NCBI GenBank assembly: GCA_905234855.1
Contig: CAJOIU010000032.1
Coordinates: 1-33,663 of the forward strand
Length of the DNA: 33,663 nt
DNA from: an uncultured Oscillospiraceae bacterium
Lineage (GTDB): Bacteria; Bacillota; Clostridia; Oscillospirales; Oscillospiraceae
Direction of reading: 5' to 3'
Shown here piece by piece: positions 24,359 through 31,893 of this stretch; within the stretch, counting starts at the first letter, position 1; every line of letters starts with the position of its first letter. The position numbers were made by a program, and so were the translations under genes. The notes under the pieces are model-generated. The model saw nothing but the letters and a program-made list of their open reading frames with translations. It made no database searches and had not been told where the DNA came from.

Positions 24359-25582
24359 GTGAAAAAACAGAAAAATCCTTGGATCTCGATCATCGCCTGC
24401 CTTGTCGTGCAGCTCTGCGTGGGTATCCTGTACCTCTGGAGCGCCTTCAAGGGCAACATCGTAAAAGCCTACGGCTGGGATACCGCCGCCGCCAACATGG
24501 TCTCGTCCTATATGATCTTCGCCTTCGTGTTCGGCAACCTCATCGGCGGCTTCATCAACGACAAAAAAGGACCTAAGCTGACCTGTCTGCTCGGCGTCGG
24601 CCTGTTCTCCGTGGGTGTCATCCTGACCGCCTTCGTCAAGACGCCCGGCCTGTTCGATCTGACCTACGCGATCATGGCCGGTCTCGGCTCCGGCTTCGCC
24701 TACGGCGCCTGCATCTCCTGCATCCAGAAGTGGCTGCCCCATAAGCGCGGCCTTGCCTCGGGTCTTGCCTGCTCCGCCTTCGGCCTGTCCACCGTGGTGT
24801 TCACGCCGGTTTCGAACATGCTCATGAACCTGTGGCGCGGCGCGGACGGCATCGTGAACTTCGTCCCCGTGTTTCTGACGCTCGGTATCGTGTTCGCGGT
24901 AGCTGGTTTTGTCGCTTGCCTGTTCATCTCCTTGCCCGACGAAAAATACATCGAGAGCCTGCACCTGCCCGCCAAGGCCGTCTCCGGCAGCGTGAACTAT
25001 ACGCTCGGCCAGGCCATCAAGCTCCCCGCGTTCTGGGCGCTGTTCTTCTCCATTTTCTTCATCAACGGCACTTGGAACCTCTGCGTTCCCCTCATCAAAG
25101 ACCTTGGCATGGTGCGCGGCCTCACGGAGTCCATGGCCATTGCCTGCGTCTCCTTCACCGGCATTACGAACGCCGCGGGGCGCCTCATCATGGCCTCGCT
25201 GTCCGATAAAATCGGCCGCACCAACACCATGTACGTCCTATGCGGGCTGACGCTCCTCGGCGCGATCCTCATGACCTTCATCACCGGCATGGGCTATTTC
25301 GCCACCATCGCCATCATTGCCTTCGCCTACGGCGGCCCCTCCGCCCTCAACGCGGCGCTCTCGACCGATCTCTTCGGACCGAAGAACTCCGGCACGAACT
25401 ACGGCGTCGCCATGCTGGCGCTGGGCTTCTCCTCCATCTTCTTCAACTTCATCTCCGGCAGCGTGCTGCATGCCACCGTCGAGAACGTCACCTCCACCTT
25501 CATCATGGGCGCGATCACCGCCGTGATCCCCGTGTTCCTCATGATGTTCATCAATTCCTACCTCAAAAAGCGCGAAAACTGA
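24359..25582 (+). CDS. OFA-type major facilitator superfamily transporter
   Basis: A 407-residue carrier with 12 predicted helices. The N-terminal GILYLWSAFKGNI, with the aromatic LYLWS motif, and the later YGACISCIQKWLPHKRGLASGL are typical of the OFA (oxalate/formate antiporter-like) branch of the MFS. The loop NDKKGPK and the segment SDKIGRTNT correspond to the two conserved MFS cytoplasmic loops. It probably moves a monocarboxylate or dicarboxylate. The start is GTG at 24359 with GAGG upstream, after its own promoter. A GC-rich hairpin follows the gene, and 25 bases further comes the ribosome binding site region of the thioesterase gene. It may export a product or import another substrate of the same pathway. 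Confidence 0.9.
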   Translation: MKKQKNPWISIIACLVVQLCVGILYLWSAFKGNIVKAYGWDTAAANMVSSYMIFAFVFGNLIGGFINDKKGPKLTCLLGVGLFSVGVILTAFVKTPGLFDLTYAIMAGLGSGFAYGACISCIQKWLPHKRGLASGLACSAFGLSTVVFTPVSNMLMNLWRGADGIVNFVPVFLTLGIVFAVAGFVACLFISLPDEKYIESLHLPAKAVSGSVNYTLGQAIKLPAFWALFFSIFFINGTWNLCVPLIKDLGMVRGLTESMAIACVSFTGITNAAGRLIMASLSDKIGRTNTMYVLCGLTLLGAILMTFITGMGYFATIAIIAFAYGGPSALNAALSTDLFGPKNSGTNYGVAMLALGFSSIFFNFISGSVLHATVENVTSTFIMGAITAVIPVFLMMFINSYLKKREN

Positions 25583-25600
25583 TCCATCCATATCTTATCC

Positions 25601-25623
25601 GCCCCTGCCCCGTGGGCAGGGGC
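25601..25623 (+). terminator. GC-rich hairpin after the MFS gene
   Basis: GCCCCTGCCC and GGGCAGGGGC form a perfect 10-bp stem with a three-base loop, followed by ATTTCCC. It is very stable but the T run is poor, so partial read-through to the thioesterase gene is likely. Confidence 0.6.
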
Positions 25624-25647
25624 ATTTCCCAATAAGGAGGCTCTGCC

Positions 25648-26061
25648 GTGATCTGCGAGACCACCGTCGCCGTCCGCTATCCCGACTGCGACCCCATGGG
25701 CATCGTCCACCACGCCGTTTATCCCGTCTGGTACGAGATCGCCCGCATGGATTATTTTGCCAAGCTGGGCTTTTCCTATACGGACATGCATGCCCTCGGC
25801 ATCAATCCGCCGATGGTAGATTTACACGTCATGTATAAGGCCGCCGTCACCTATCCGAACACCGTCACCATCCGCACCCGGATGACGGCCTATGCCCCGA
25901 AAAAGCTGGAGCTGACCTATGAGACCTACTGCGGCGGTCAGCTCGTCAATTCCGCCGTCACCTTCCATATTTGGACGGGGCCGGATATGAAAAGCCTCGA
26001 TATGCGGCAAAGCCTCCCCGAGGTGTACGCAAAGATCGAGGCCGCAGCGGAGCCGGATTGA
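25648..26061 (+). CDS. 4HBT/YbgC-type acyl-CoA thioesterase
   Basis: A 137-residue hotdog-fold protein, the usual length. The N-terminal VRYPDCDPMGIVHHAVYPVWYEIARMDY matches the active-site helix of 4-hydroxybenzoyl-CoA thioesterase/YbgC proteins, with catalytic Asp15 and the following His pair. It should hydrolyse an acyl-CoA. The start is GTG at 25648 with AAGGAGG 7 bases upstream. It follows the MFS gene and faces the SH3b gene across a shared hairpin. Together with the dehydrogenase-family enzyme upstream it fits a CoA-based catabolic module, although ligase and thiolase partners are not in the window. Confidence 0.88.
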   Translation: MICETTVAVRYPDCDPMGIVHHAVYPVWYEIARMDYFAKLGFSYTDMHALGINPPMVDLHVMYKAAVTYPNTVTIRTRMTAYAPKKLELTYETYCGGQLVNSAVTFHIWTGPDMKSLDMRQSLPEVYAKIEAAAEPD

Positions 26062-26094
26062 CCCCGTACAAGCCGCACATCACGCATACGAAAA

Positions 26095-26124
26095 CCGCCC
26101 GACCCCTTTGATGGGATCGGGCGG
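26095..26124. terminator. Bidirectional terminator between convergent thioesterase and SH3b genes
   Basis: CCGCCCGA and TCGGGCGG pair, with an inner CCC/GGG extension. On the minus strand it is followed by TTTTCG. It serves both converging genes. Confidence 0.75.
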
Positions 26125-26136
26125 CTGTATTCTATA

Positions 26137-27288
26137 TCAGTTGACTTTCACGAGGTTTCCGGCGATGTAGCCAGTCTTGCCGTTATAGGTGATCTGATAC
26201 CAGTTGTTTTCGGTGCGGCCGGTCATCTCCCAGTTGGAGTCCACCTCCGCGACGCCGAGGATATCATAGCCCGTGCCGGGGCCGGAGCGGACGTTCGCCT
26301 TCTCCGTGACGGTGAGGGTGCCGTGCTGGGACGTTACCTCGGAGGCGTCCTTCTTCGTGATGAGGCTGCTCGCGATGAACACCTTCTCGCCGTTATAGAC
26401 GACCTCGCTCCAGCTCCCCGAGGTGCCGCTGCGCTTGAGCTCCGTTCCCGGATCCAGCGTGGCAACCACGTCATAGTCCGTGCCGGGGCCCTTGCGGATA
26501 TGGGCAGCCGTGGTCACCACGACCGTATCCTCCGCCGCAGAGACGGAATACCCCGCATTGGCGGAAGTCTCCGGCTTCTCCGTGGTAATGAGGGAGCTGG
26601 AAACATAATACTCCTTGCCGTCATAGGTGACGCGGCTCCAGCCATCCTCGTTGCCGGTGCGGGTAAGCTCCGTGCCGCGATCGAGCGTCGCCGCCACGTC
26701 ATAGCCCGTTCCCGGGCCGGTGCGCAGGTTCACGCCCACGCCGCTGATATACACCGTCTCGCCGTCGGTCGTCGCCTCCGGCTCCTCTTCCACCGGCTCT
26801 GGGGCTGCCGTCTCTACCGGCGCGGCCGTTGCCTCTGCCGGCGCAGTCGCCGCCGGGGCAGAGGGGATCTCCTCGCCCTCGGTATTGATGACATGCACCG
26901 CGTCGAAGGTCTCCGACGGCGCCACCGGCTCCACCGGCTGGTTCATCCTGAGAACGAGATACACCGCCGCCGCGATGACCGCGGCGATGACGAGCAGCAC
27001 TACAACGGTACGCAGCGCTCCGCCGCGTCTTTTGCGCTTGGCGGGCTGATACTCCCGCTCCTCCTCAAGCCGCCGGGCGGTCTCCGTCGGACGGGGCGCG
27101 TCCGCCGGACGCACCTCCCGCAGGGGAGCGGCCTCCGGGCTCGGCTCCTCCGAAACAGCGGTGGGGCGGGGCAGCGTTTCGATGCGATCCGAGCCGCCGG
27201 CCTTCATGTCATAGCCGCACCAGCCGCAATAGCGCATGCTGGCAGGAATCTGCGAACCGCAGCCCGGGCATTTTTTCGTCTTGCTCAT
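26137..27288 (-). CDS. Zinc-ribbon membrane protein with three extracellular SH3b domains
   Basis: A 383-residue protein. Residues 7-24 are a zinc ribbon, CPGCGSQIPASMRYCGWCG, with two CxxC pairs. The cytosolic Pro-rich region to about residue 85 is followed by one transmembrane helix (about 91-112), an acidic Pro/Ala/Thr linker, and three bacterial SH3 domains. Each SH3b copy has a signature such as VNLRTGPGTGYDVAATLDRG, HIRKGPGTDYDVVATLDPG or NVRSGPGTGYDILG. SH3b domains bind cell-wall material. I chose the ATG at 27288, preceded by GAAGGAG; the longer upstream frame would overlap the PurN-like gene and is rejected. It is 37 bases downstream of that gene and likely co-transcribed. No catalytic domain is visible. 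Confidence 0.9.
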   Translation of the reverse strand: MSKTKKCPGCGSQIPASMRYCGWCGYDMKAGGSDRIETLPRPTAVSEEPSPEAAPLREVRPADAPRPTETARRLEEEREYQPAKRKRRGGALRTVVVLLVIAAVIAAAVYLVLRMNQPVEPVAPSETFDAVHVINTEGEEIPSAPAATAPAEATAAPVETAAPEPVEEEPEATTDGETVYISGVGVNLRTGPGTGYDVAATLDRGTELTRTGNEDGWSRVTYDGKEYYVSSSLITTEKPETSANAGYSVSAAEDTVVVTTAAHIRKGPGTDYDVVATLDPGTELKRSGTSGSWSEVVYNGEKVFIASSLITKKDASEVTSQHGTLTVTEKANVRSGPGTGYDILGVAEVDSNWEMTGRTENNWYQITYNGKTGYIAGNLVKVN

Positions 27289-27325
27289 AGTGTCTCCTTC
27301 CCTATTGTTCCAATGAAACGTATTT

Positions 27326-27958
27326 CTATTTATCGCCGCCGAGGATATGCGCCACACCGTCAGCCACTTGGACGCCGCCCTGACAGACGAGCGCAATGGC
27401 GCGGGGCAGGATCTTCCACTCGGCCTCCTCCATGATGCGGCGCTGGAGGGTTTTGGGCGTATCGCCCTCCCAAACCTCCACGGCCTGCTGGAGCAGTATC
27501 GGCCCGCCGGACTCCGCCGTGACAAAATACGCCGTTGCCCCAGAGAGCTTCACCCCCGCCCGAAGCGCGGCCTCATACGGCGCGAGGGTCGTTGCGTCGC
27601 AATCCGCAAAGGCAGGCAGCAGCGCCGGGAACGTATTGATGATCCGATGCTCATAGGCGCGCAGAAGCACCCCCCCGACGGGCTGGAGCCACCCCGCCAG
27701 CACCACGAGCTCGATATCAAGATCCTGCAGCTTCTGCAGCAGCGCCGTCGTAAACGTCGCGTGGTTCGGGAACATCGCCCGATCCACTACATAGGCCGGG
27801 ATGTTGGCGCTTCTCGCCCGGATGAGGGCATAAGCCTCCGGGTCGGAGGATATGACCGCCGTCAGCTCGCAGTTCGGGATCTCGCCGAACAGATGCGCGT
27901 CCATCACCGCCTGCAGATTCGTTCCGCCGCCGGAGACAAGGATCGCCGTTTTCACCAT
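27326..27958 (-). CDS. PurN-like formyltransferase homologue lacking canonical catalytic residues
   Basis: A 210-residue protein of normal PurN length. The N-terminal ILVSGGGTNLQAVMDA and later LVVLAGWL, GATAYFV and GGPILLQQAVEVWEGDTP are clearly those of phosphoribosylglycinamide formyltransferase, the step that adds the first formyl group in purine synthesis. But aligned with E. coli PurN, the catalytic Asn is kept (Asn108 here) while the catalytic His is Phe110 (INTFPALLP instead of NIHPSLLP), the nearby His is Tyr144, and the catalytic Asp is missing, replaced by Ser150 with a one-residue deletion before GGP. It is therefore probably inactive or does something else. AGAAGG precedes the ATG, and a good promoter lies upstream. 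The canonical gene name is withheld because activity is doubtful. Confidence 0.85.
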   Translation of the reverse strand: MVKTAILVSGGGTNLQAVMDAHLFGEIPNCELTAVISSDPEAYALIRARSANIPAYVVDRAMFPNHATFTTALLQKLQDLDIELVVLAGWLQPVGGVLLRAYEHRIINTFPALLPAFADCDATTLAPYEAALRAGVKLSGATAYFVTAESGGPILLQQAVEVWEGDTPKTLQRRIMEEAEWKILPRAIALVCQGGVQVADGVAHILGGDK

Positions 27959-28055
27959 GCCGGATCGCCTTCTTTCTGATCTATCCTCGCGGCGCGCCGC
28001 CGGTGTGTCGGCCGTTCGTCACGTTTTTACAACTTCCGACATTATTTGTCACCAT

Positions 28056-28084
28056 ATTGTAACACAAATAACGATTAATATCAA
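28056..28084 (-). promoter_or_regulatory. Promoter of the PurN-like/SH3b operon
   Basis: On the minus strand TTGATA (28079-28084) and TACAAT (28056-28061) are 17 bases apart. The leader is about 90 bases and AT-rich, with no recognisable riboswitch. Confidence 0.78.
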
Positions 28085-28104
28085 TAGGGAACTGCGCAAA
28101 GAAA

Positions 28105-28131
28105 GCATCCCGCTCCGTCGCCGCGGGACGC
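28105..28131 (-). terminator. Terminator of the Asp/Glu racemase gene
   Basis: On the minus strand GCGTCCCG pairs with CGGGATGC (one G-U) across an 11-base loop, followed by TTTCTTTG. It lies about 50 bases after the racemase stop and just before the PurN-like promoter. Confidence 0.65.
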
Positions 28132-28181
28132 TTCGATTCGGCTTGCCATGCCCGGCCAGTCGCGGTATAATAACGGTGGGA

Positions 28182-28892
28182 TCACCACGGATCGGGGACG
28201 GTCGTTTCCGCGCCCGCCGCGCGCACGGCCGCAAAAGCCAGCACCCGCGTCGGGTCGATGATCGCGCCGCCGATGCCCAGCGCCTCGAAGGCGATGGGAA
28301 GTTCGGTGCAGGCGAGGATGAATTTTTCCGCGCCCCGGGCGCGCAGGCTATCCAAGATCGCCGCCGCGGGGATATCGGAAAGCGGGATGCGCCGCGCCTT
28401 TACCCCGTCATAGATGAGCCGCATGAGCTGCGCCTGCTCCGCCGCGGCGGGATAGATCGTTTCGATCCCCTCTGCCCGCAGGGCGGATTCGTAAATGCCG
28501 CTTTGCACCGTGCCGTCCGTAGCAAGGACGGCGGCGCACGCCGTCCCCGTCTCCCGCAGCGCTTTCGCCGTCAGCCGCGGCATATGCAGCACGGGGACGG
28601 TCATTTCCGCGCAGAGCCGATCATAGAAATAATGTGCCGTGTTGCAGGGCATGACAAGCAGCTCCGCCCCCGCCGCGGTGAGGCGCTTTCCGCTTTTCAC
28701 CAGCTCCGGTACGGGATCGGCGCCGCCGTGCAGGATGGCGGCGGTGCGGTCGGGAATATTCGTATTCACATCCGCCAGCAGGTGCAGATGCTCCTGATCA
28801 CGGGCGGCCTTCGTAAGGGCGATGATCTTCTGCATGAGGTCGCAGGTGGCAGCGGGTCCCATCCCGCCGATAATGCCGATGATTTTTTTCAT
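28182..28892 (-). CDS. Aspartate/glutamate racemase family protein
   Basis: A 236-residue PLP-independent racemase. Both catalytic cysteines are visible: Cys83 in VMPCNTAHYF and Cys195 in LACTELPI. The N-terminal IIGIIGGMGPAAT is the family's first glycine loop. It would interconvert L- and D-aspartate, or a related amino acid. Start chosen at 28892 because the promoter's -10 (28924-28929) lies upstream of it and CCGAGG precedes it; the longer frame to 28958 would begin before the transcription start. It is divergent from murI. D-amino acids made by the two enzymes could both serve peptidoglycan. Confidence 0.92.
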   Translation of the reverse strand: MKKIIGIIGGMGPAATCDLMQKIIALTKAARDQEHLHLLADVNTNIPDRTAAILHGGADPVPELVKSGKRLTAAGAELLVMPCNTAHYFYDRLCAEMTVPVLHMPRLTAKALRETGTACAAVLATDGTVQSGIYESALRAEGIETIYPAAAEQAQLMRLIYDGVKARRIPLSDIPAAAILDSLRARGAEKFILACTELPIAFEALGIGGAIIDPTRVLAFAAVRAAGAETTVPDPW

Positions 28893-28923
28893 GGGTTCGA
28901 TACCTCGGTTTCTTTTCGCACCC

Positions 28924-28952
28924 ATTGTATGCGCCCGTTCCCCCCGCGTCAA
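28924..28952 (-). promoter_or_regulatory. Promoter of the Asp/Glu racemase gene
   Basis: On the minus strand TTGACG (28947-28952) and TACAAT (28924-28929) are 17 bases apart, with a GC-rich spacer. Its position fixes the racemase start at 28892. No clear promoter for murI was found in the same 81-base gap. Confidence 0.8.
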
Positions 28953-28973
28953 TCCCATTTTTCGAGGTTTTTC

Positions 28974-29792
28974 ATGGATAATAGACCGATTGGAATATTC
29001 GATTCCGGCGTCGGCGGACTGACCGCCGCGCTTGAGCTGACGCGGGAAGCGCCGCAGGAGAGCTTTGTCTATTTCGGCGATACGATCCGCGCCCCCTACG
29101 GTGACCGCACGCCGGAGGATATCCGCTTCCTCTCCCGGCGGAACGCGCGGTTTCTACGCAGCCGGGGCGTCAAGGCGCTGATCGTCGCCTGCAACACCAG
29201 CACCGCCAACGCCATGGCAGAGCTGACCGCCGATCACGCGGATATCCCCGTCGTCGGCACCGTGGCGCCCACGGCGGCGGAGGCCGTCCGGGTATCTCCC
29301 GGCGGGCGCATCGGCGTGATCGCTACCGGCGCGGTCATCCGCAGCGGCATCTATGAACGCACCATCCGTTCTCTCGCCCCGGAGGCGCAGATCGCCTCCG
29401 TCGCCTGTCCCAAGCTCGTTCCGCTCATCGAAGCCGGCCACACCGCCCCGGAGGATCCAGCGCTGCTCGACGCCCTGCGGGAGTACCTTGCGCCCCTCAT
29501 GGAGGCGCGGATCGACACTCTCGTCCTCGGATGCACGCATTATCCTCTCGTCCGGGAGGCGGCGCTGGCCGTCTTGGGAAGGCCTCTGCCCTTGGTCGAT
29601 TCCGGCGGAGCCTGTGTCAGCACGATCCTTGCCGCCCTTGCCGCGCATAACGATTTGGCCGATCCCGCCGCCCGGCGCACGGAGCGCTTTTACTGCAGCG
29701 GACGGATAAACGAATTTACCGCCGTTGCCCGGGGCTTTCTCGGCCATGATATCGCCCCGGTGACGGAAGAGATCGACGTCGCCCCATTCTGA
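28974..29792 (+). CDS. murI: Glutamate racemase MurI
   Basis: A 272-residue enzyme making D-glutamate for peptidoglycan. Catalytic features are Asp10 in IGIFDSGVGGLTA, Cys73 in VACNTSTANA and Cys187 in VLGCTHYPL, and the YFGDTIRAPYGDRT stretch is classic. Length and all motifs are normal. The ATG at 28974 is preceded by CGAGG at proper spacing. A much longer open frame runs upstream but it crosses the divergent racemase gene in antisense and has no coding character. The WYL-domain regulator starts 18 bases downstream, so the two likely form an operon. Confidence 0.96.
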   Translation: MDNRPIGIFDSGVGGLTAALELTREAPQESFVYFGDTIRAPYGDRTPEDIRFLSRRNARFLRSRGVKALIVACNTSTANAMAELTADHADIPVVGTVAPTAAEAVRVSPGGRIGVIATGAVIRSGIYERTIRSLAPEAQIASVACPKLVPLIEAGHTAPEDPALLDALREYLAPLMEARIDTLVLGCTHYPLVREAALAVLGRPLPLVDSGGACVSTILAALAAHNDLADPAARRTERFYCSGRINEFTAVARGFLGHDIAPVTEEIDVAPF

Positions 29793-29810
29793 ACCGCGAG
29801 GTATTAGCCG

Positions 29811-30803
29811 ATGGCACGATCCGCAAACCAAAAGCTGAAGCTGCTGTATCTTCAGCGCTTTCTTCTTCGTCACTCCGACGCGGAGCATCCCGTCACCGTG
29901 ACGCAGATCACCGAGCATCTCGCGCAGCAGGACATCTCCGCCGAGCGCAAGACCGTTTACGATGATATGGAAGCGCTCCGCCAGTTCGGGCTGGATGTCC
30001 AATCCGTGCGCCTCGGCTCCGCCACCGGGTATTTCATCGGAGAGCGCGATTTCCAGCTCCCAGAGCTGAAGCTCCTCGTGGACAGCGTGCAGGCCTCGAA
30101 ATTCATCACCGAGAAAAAATCTCTTGAGCTCATCCGCAAACTGGAGCGCCTCACCAGCGACGGCGACGCCCAGCAGCTCCATCGGCAGGTCTGGGTGCGG
30201 GGGCGCATCAAAACAATGAATGAGTCCATCTACTATAATGTGGACGCGCTCTACTCTGCCATCGACAGCGACCGGGCGATCACCTTCCAGTATTACGAGT
30301 GGAGTCCCGATCGAAAGCGCGTTTTCCGCCGGGGCGGGGCGCGGTATGAGGTCAGTCCGTGGGCGCTTTTATGGGACGATGAGAACTACTACATGATCGC
30401 CTTCGACCACGAGGCGGACATCTTAAAGCACTTCCGGGTGGACAAGATGACCGGCATCCGCGCGAGGACATCCCCGCGCCGAGGTCGCGACGTTTTTTCG
30501 AAATTCGACATGGCCGCCTATTCGGACAGCCATTTCGGCATGTTCTCCGGCGAGGTGGAGAAGGTGAAGCTATGCTTCGAAAACGCGCTGGCCGGGCCCG
30601 TCATCGACCGCTTCGGCGCGGACGTGATGCTGGTGCCGTACGACGCGGAGCATTTTTCCGTGACGGTGAGCGCCGCCGTGAACGTACAGTTTTTCGGCTG
30701 GCTGTGCGGCTTCGGGGATCGGGCGCGTATCCTCTCCCCCGCCGCGGCAGCCGATGCCATGCGGGCGCATGTCGCCTCCATCGCCCGGCTGTATGAGCCT
30801 TAG
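29811..30803 (+). CDS. WYL-domain transcriptional regulator (DeoR/HTH_11 type)
   Basis: A 330-residue regulator. Residues about 5-70 form a winged helix (VTVTQITEHLAQQDISAERKT, VYDDMEALRQFGLDV). Residues about 140-215 form the WYL domain, with ITFQYYEWSPDRKRVF and SPWALLWDDENYYMIAFD; the eponymous motif reads YYM here. A C-terminal extension (about 235-325) completes the usual layout. WYL proteins sense ligands or single-stranded nucleic acid and often regulate DNA-damage or defence genes; no such genes are nearby. GCGAGG lies upstream of the ATG. It follows murI by 18 bases. Confidence 0.9.
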   Translation: MARSANQKLKLLYLQRFLLRHSDAEHPVTVTQITEHLAQQDISAERKTVYDDMEALRQFGLDVQSVRLGSATGYFIGERDFQLPELKLLVDSVQASKFITEKKSLELIRKLERLTSDGDAQQLHRQVWVRGRIKTMNESIYYNVDALYSAIDSDRAITFQYYEWSPDRKRVFRRGGARYEVSPWALLWDDENYYMIAFDHEADILKHFRVDKMTGIRARTSPRRGRDVFSKFDMAAYSDSHFGMFSGEVEKVKLCFENALAGPVIDRFGADVMLVPYDAEHFSVTVSAAVNVQFFGWLCGFGDRARILSPAAAADAMRAHVASIARLYEP

Positions 30804-30904
30804 ATCAACCGGCAAAGCAGATCCATCCAGCCCTCCGCGGTAACGGCCAGGATGAGGATGCCCCAGAACCCAAGGTGACGCAGAACATTTTTACGATAAA
30901 ACAT
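30800..30904 (-). CDS. Possible 34-residue membrane peptide
   Basis: On the minus strand an ATG at 30904 opens a frame of 34 residues. It begins with MFYRKNVLRH, continues through a hydrophobic stretch LGFWGILILAVTAEGW, and ends with DLLCRLI. AAAGGACGG lies about 10 bases upstream, a plausible ribosome binding site. The stop overlaps the stop of the convergent WYL gene by 3 bases. One short transmembrane helix is predicted. I do not recognise the sequence and no strong promoter was seen, so it may be a real small protein or chance. Confidence 0.35.
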   Translation of the reverse strand: MFYRKNVLRHLGFWGILILAVTAEGWMDLLCRLI

Positions 30905-30999
30905 ATGAACAAAACCGTCCTTTCTTTGTATCTGACCGCAGGATACATCGTTAGCTGACCAATAAAACGGACAGCCGGACAGTTTTCGGAGAGAAAGCT

Positions 31000-31884
31000 A
31001 TGGATCATTTGGAAACCAACGGCGTCGGCACGCTGTATATCGTCGCCACGCCCATCGGAAACTCGCGGGACATGTCCTCCCGCGGCATCCAGATCCTCAC
31101 TGACGCCGATATCATCGCCGCCGAGGATACCCGCCGGAGCATGGTGCTTCTCAATAAGCTCGAAATACGAAACAAGCTCGTCTCGAACCATAAGTTCAAC
31201 GAGCATGGCAAGGCAAAATATTTCATTTCCGAGCTGAAGGCCGGAAAGAGCGTCGCCGTCATCACCGACGCGGGAACTCCCTGCATCTCTGACCCGGGCA
31301 ACGAGCTCATCAAAGCCGCCATCGCGGAGGATATCCCCGTGGTGGGCATTCCCGGCGCCTGCGCCGCCGTTACGGCGCTTTCCGTCTCGGGCTTCGATCT
31401 GAGCACGTTCCTGTTCTACGGCTTCTTCCCCCGCGAAGCCGCTGATCGCCGCCGCGTGCTGGAAAAAATGCGCGAGGGTATGACTCGCACCTATGTCTTC
31501 TACGAGTCGCCCAAGCGCATCATGGACGCTGTGGAGTTTTTCATCGCCGAGCAGGCGCGCTGCCAGCTCTGCGTTTGCAATGACCTGACGAAGCTGCACG
31601 AGATGACCTTCCGCGGCACGCCAGAGGAGGTACGGGAGCAGCTTCTCGCCAAGGGCAACTACGAAAAGGGCGAATTCTGCATTGTTTTGGAGCTAGCGGA
31701 GGATTATCTCTTCCGCAAACGCGAGCATACCGTGACCCCGGAGGCGCTGCTCGTGGACAAGATGATCCAAGAGGGCTGCCGCCCCAAGGACGCCATTCGG
31801 CATCTGCTGGCCGACGAAAACAACACCTACAGCAAAAACGAGCTGTACGCCGCCAGCCTCCGCCTCAAGGAGCTGCTGGGCTGA
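31000..31884 (+). CDS. rsmI: 16S rRNA (cytidine1402-2'-O)-methyltransferase RsmI
   Basis: A 294-residue SAM-dependent methyltransferase. The N-terminal GTLYIVATPIGNSRDMS, then IIAAEDTRRS, VITDAGTPCISDPG and GIPGACAAVTALSVSG, are the tetrapyrrole-methylase-fold motifs of RsmI, which 2'-O-methylates C1402 in the ribosomal P site. Length and motif order are normal. GGAGAG precedes the ATG at 8-base spacing. It is convergent with the membrane-protein gene at 31894, with only 9 bases between the stops. A clear promoter was not found in the 196 bases upstream. Confidence 0.95.
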   Translation: MDHLETNGVGTLYIVATPIGNSRDMSSRGIQILTDADIIAAEDTRRSMVLLNKLEIRNKLVSNHKFNEHGKAKYFISELKAGKSVAVITDAGTPCISDPGNELIKAAIAEDIPVVGIPGACAAVTALSVSGFDLSTFLFYGFFPREAADRRRVLEKMREGMTRTYVFYESPKRIMDAVEFFIAEQARCQLCVCNDLTKLHEMTFRGTPEEVREQLLAKGNYEKGEFCIVLELAEDYLFRKREHTVTPEALLVDKMIQEGCRPKDAIRHLLADENNTYSKNELYAASLRLKELLG

Positions 31885-31893
31885 TCTCCGCGT

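Noticed and set aside
23315-24964. A 549-codon minus-strand open frame
   Set aside because: It spans the LysR gene, a terminator, a promoter and the start of the MFS gene in antisense, so it cannot be one gene.
27289-27525. N-terminal extension of the SH3b protein
   Set aside because: The extra 79 residues overlap the PurN-like gene in another frame, are Arg/Ser-rich shadow sequence and end just at a good ribosome binding site and the zinc ribbon.
27852-28973. Long upstream extension of the murI frame
   Set aside because: It crosses the PurN-like start, two promoters, a terminator and the racemase gene in antisense. MurI homology starts only at 28974, next to a ribosome binding site.
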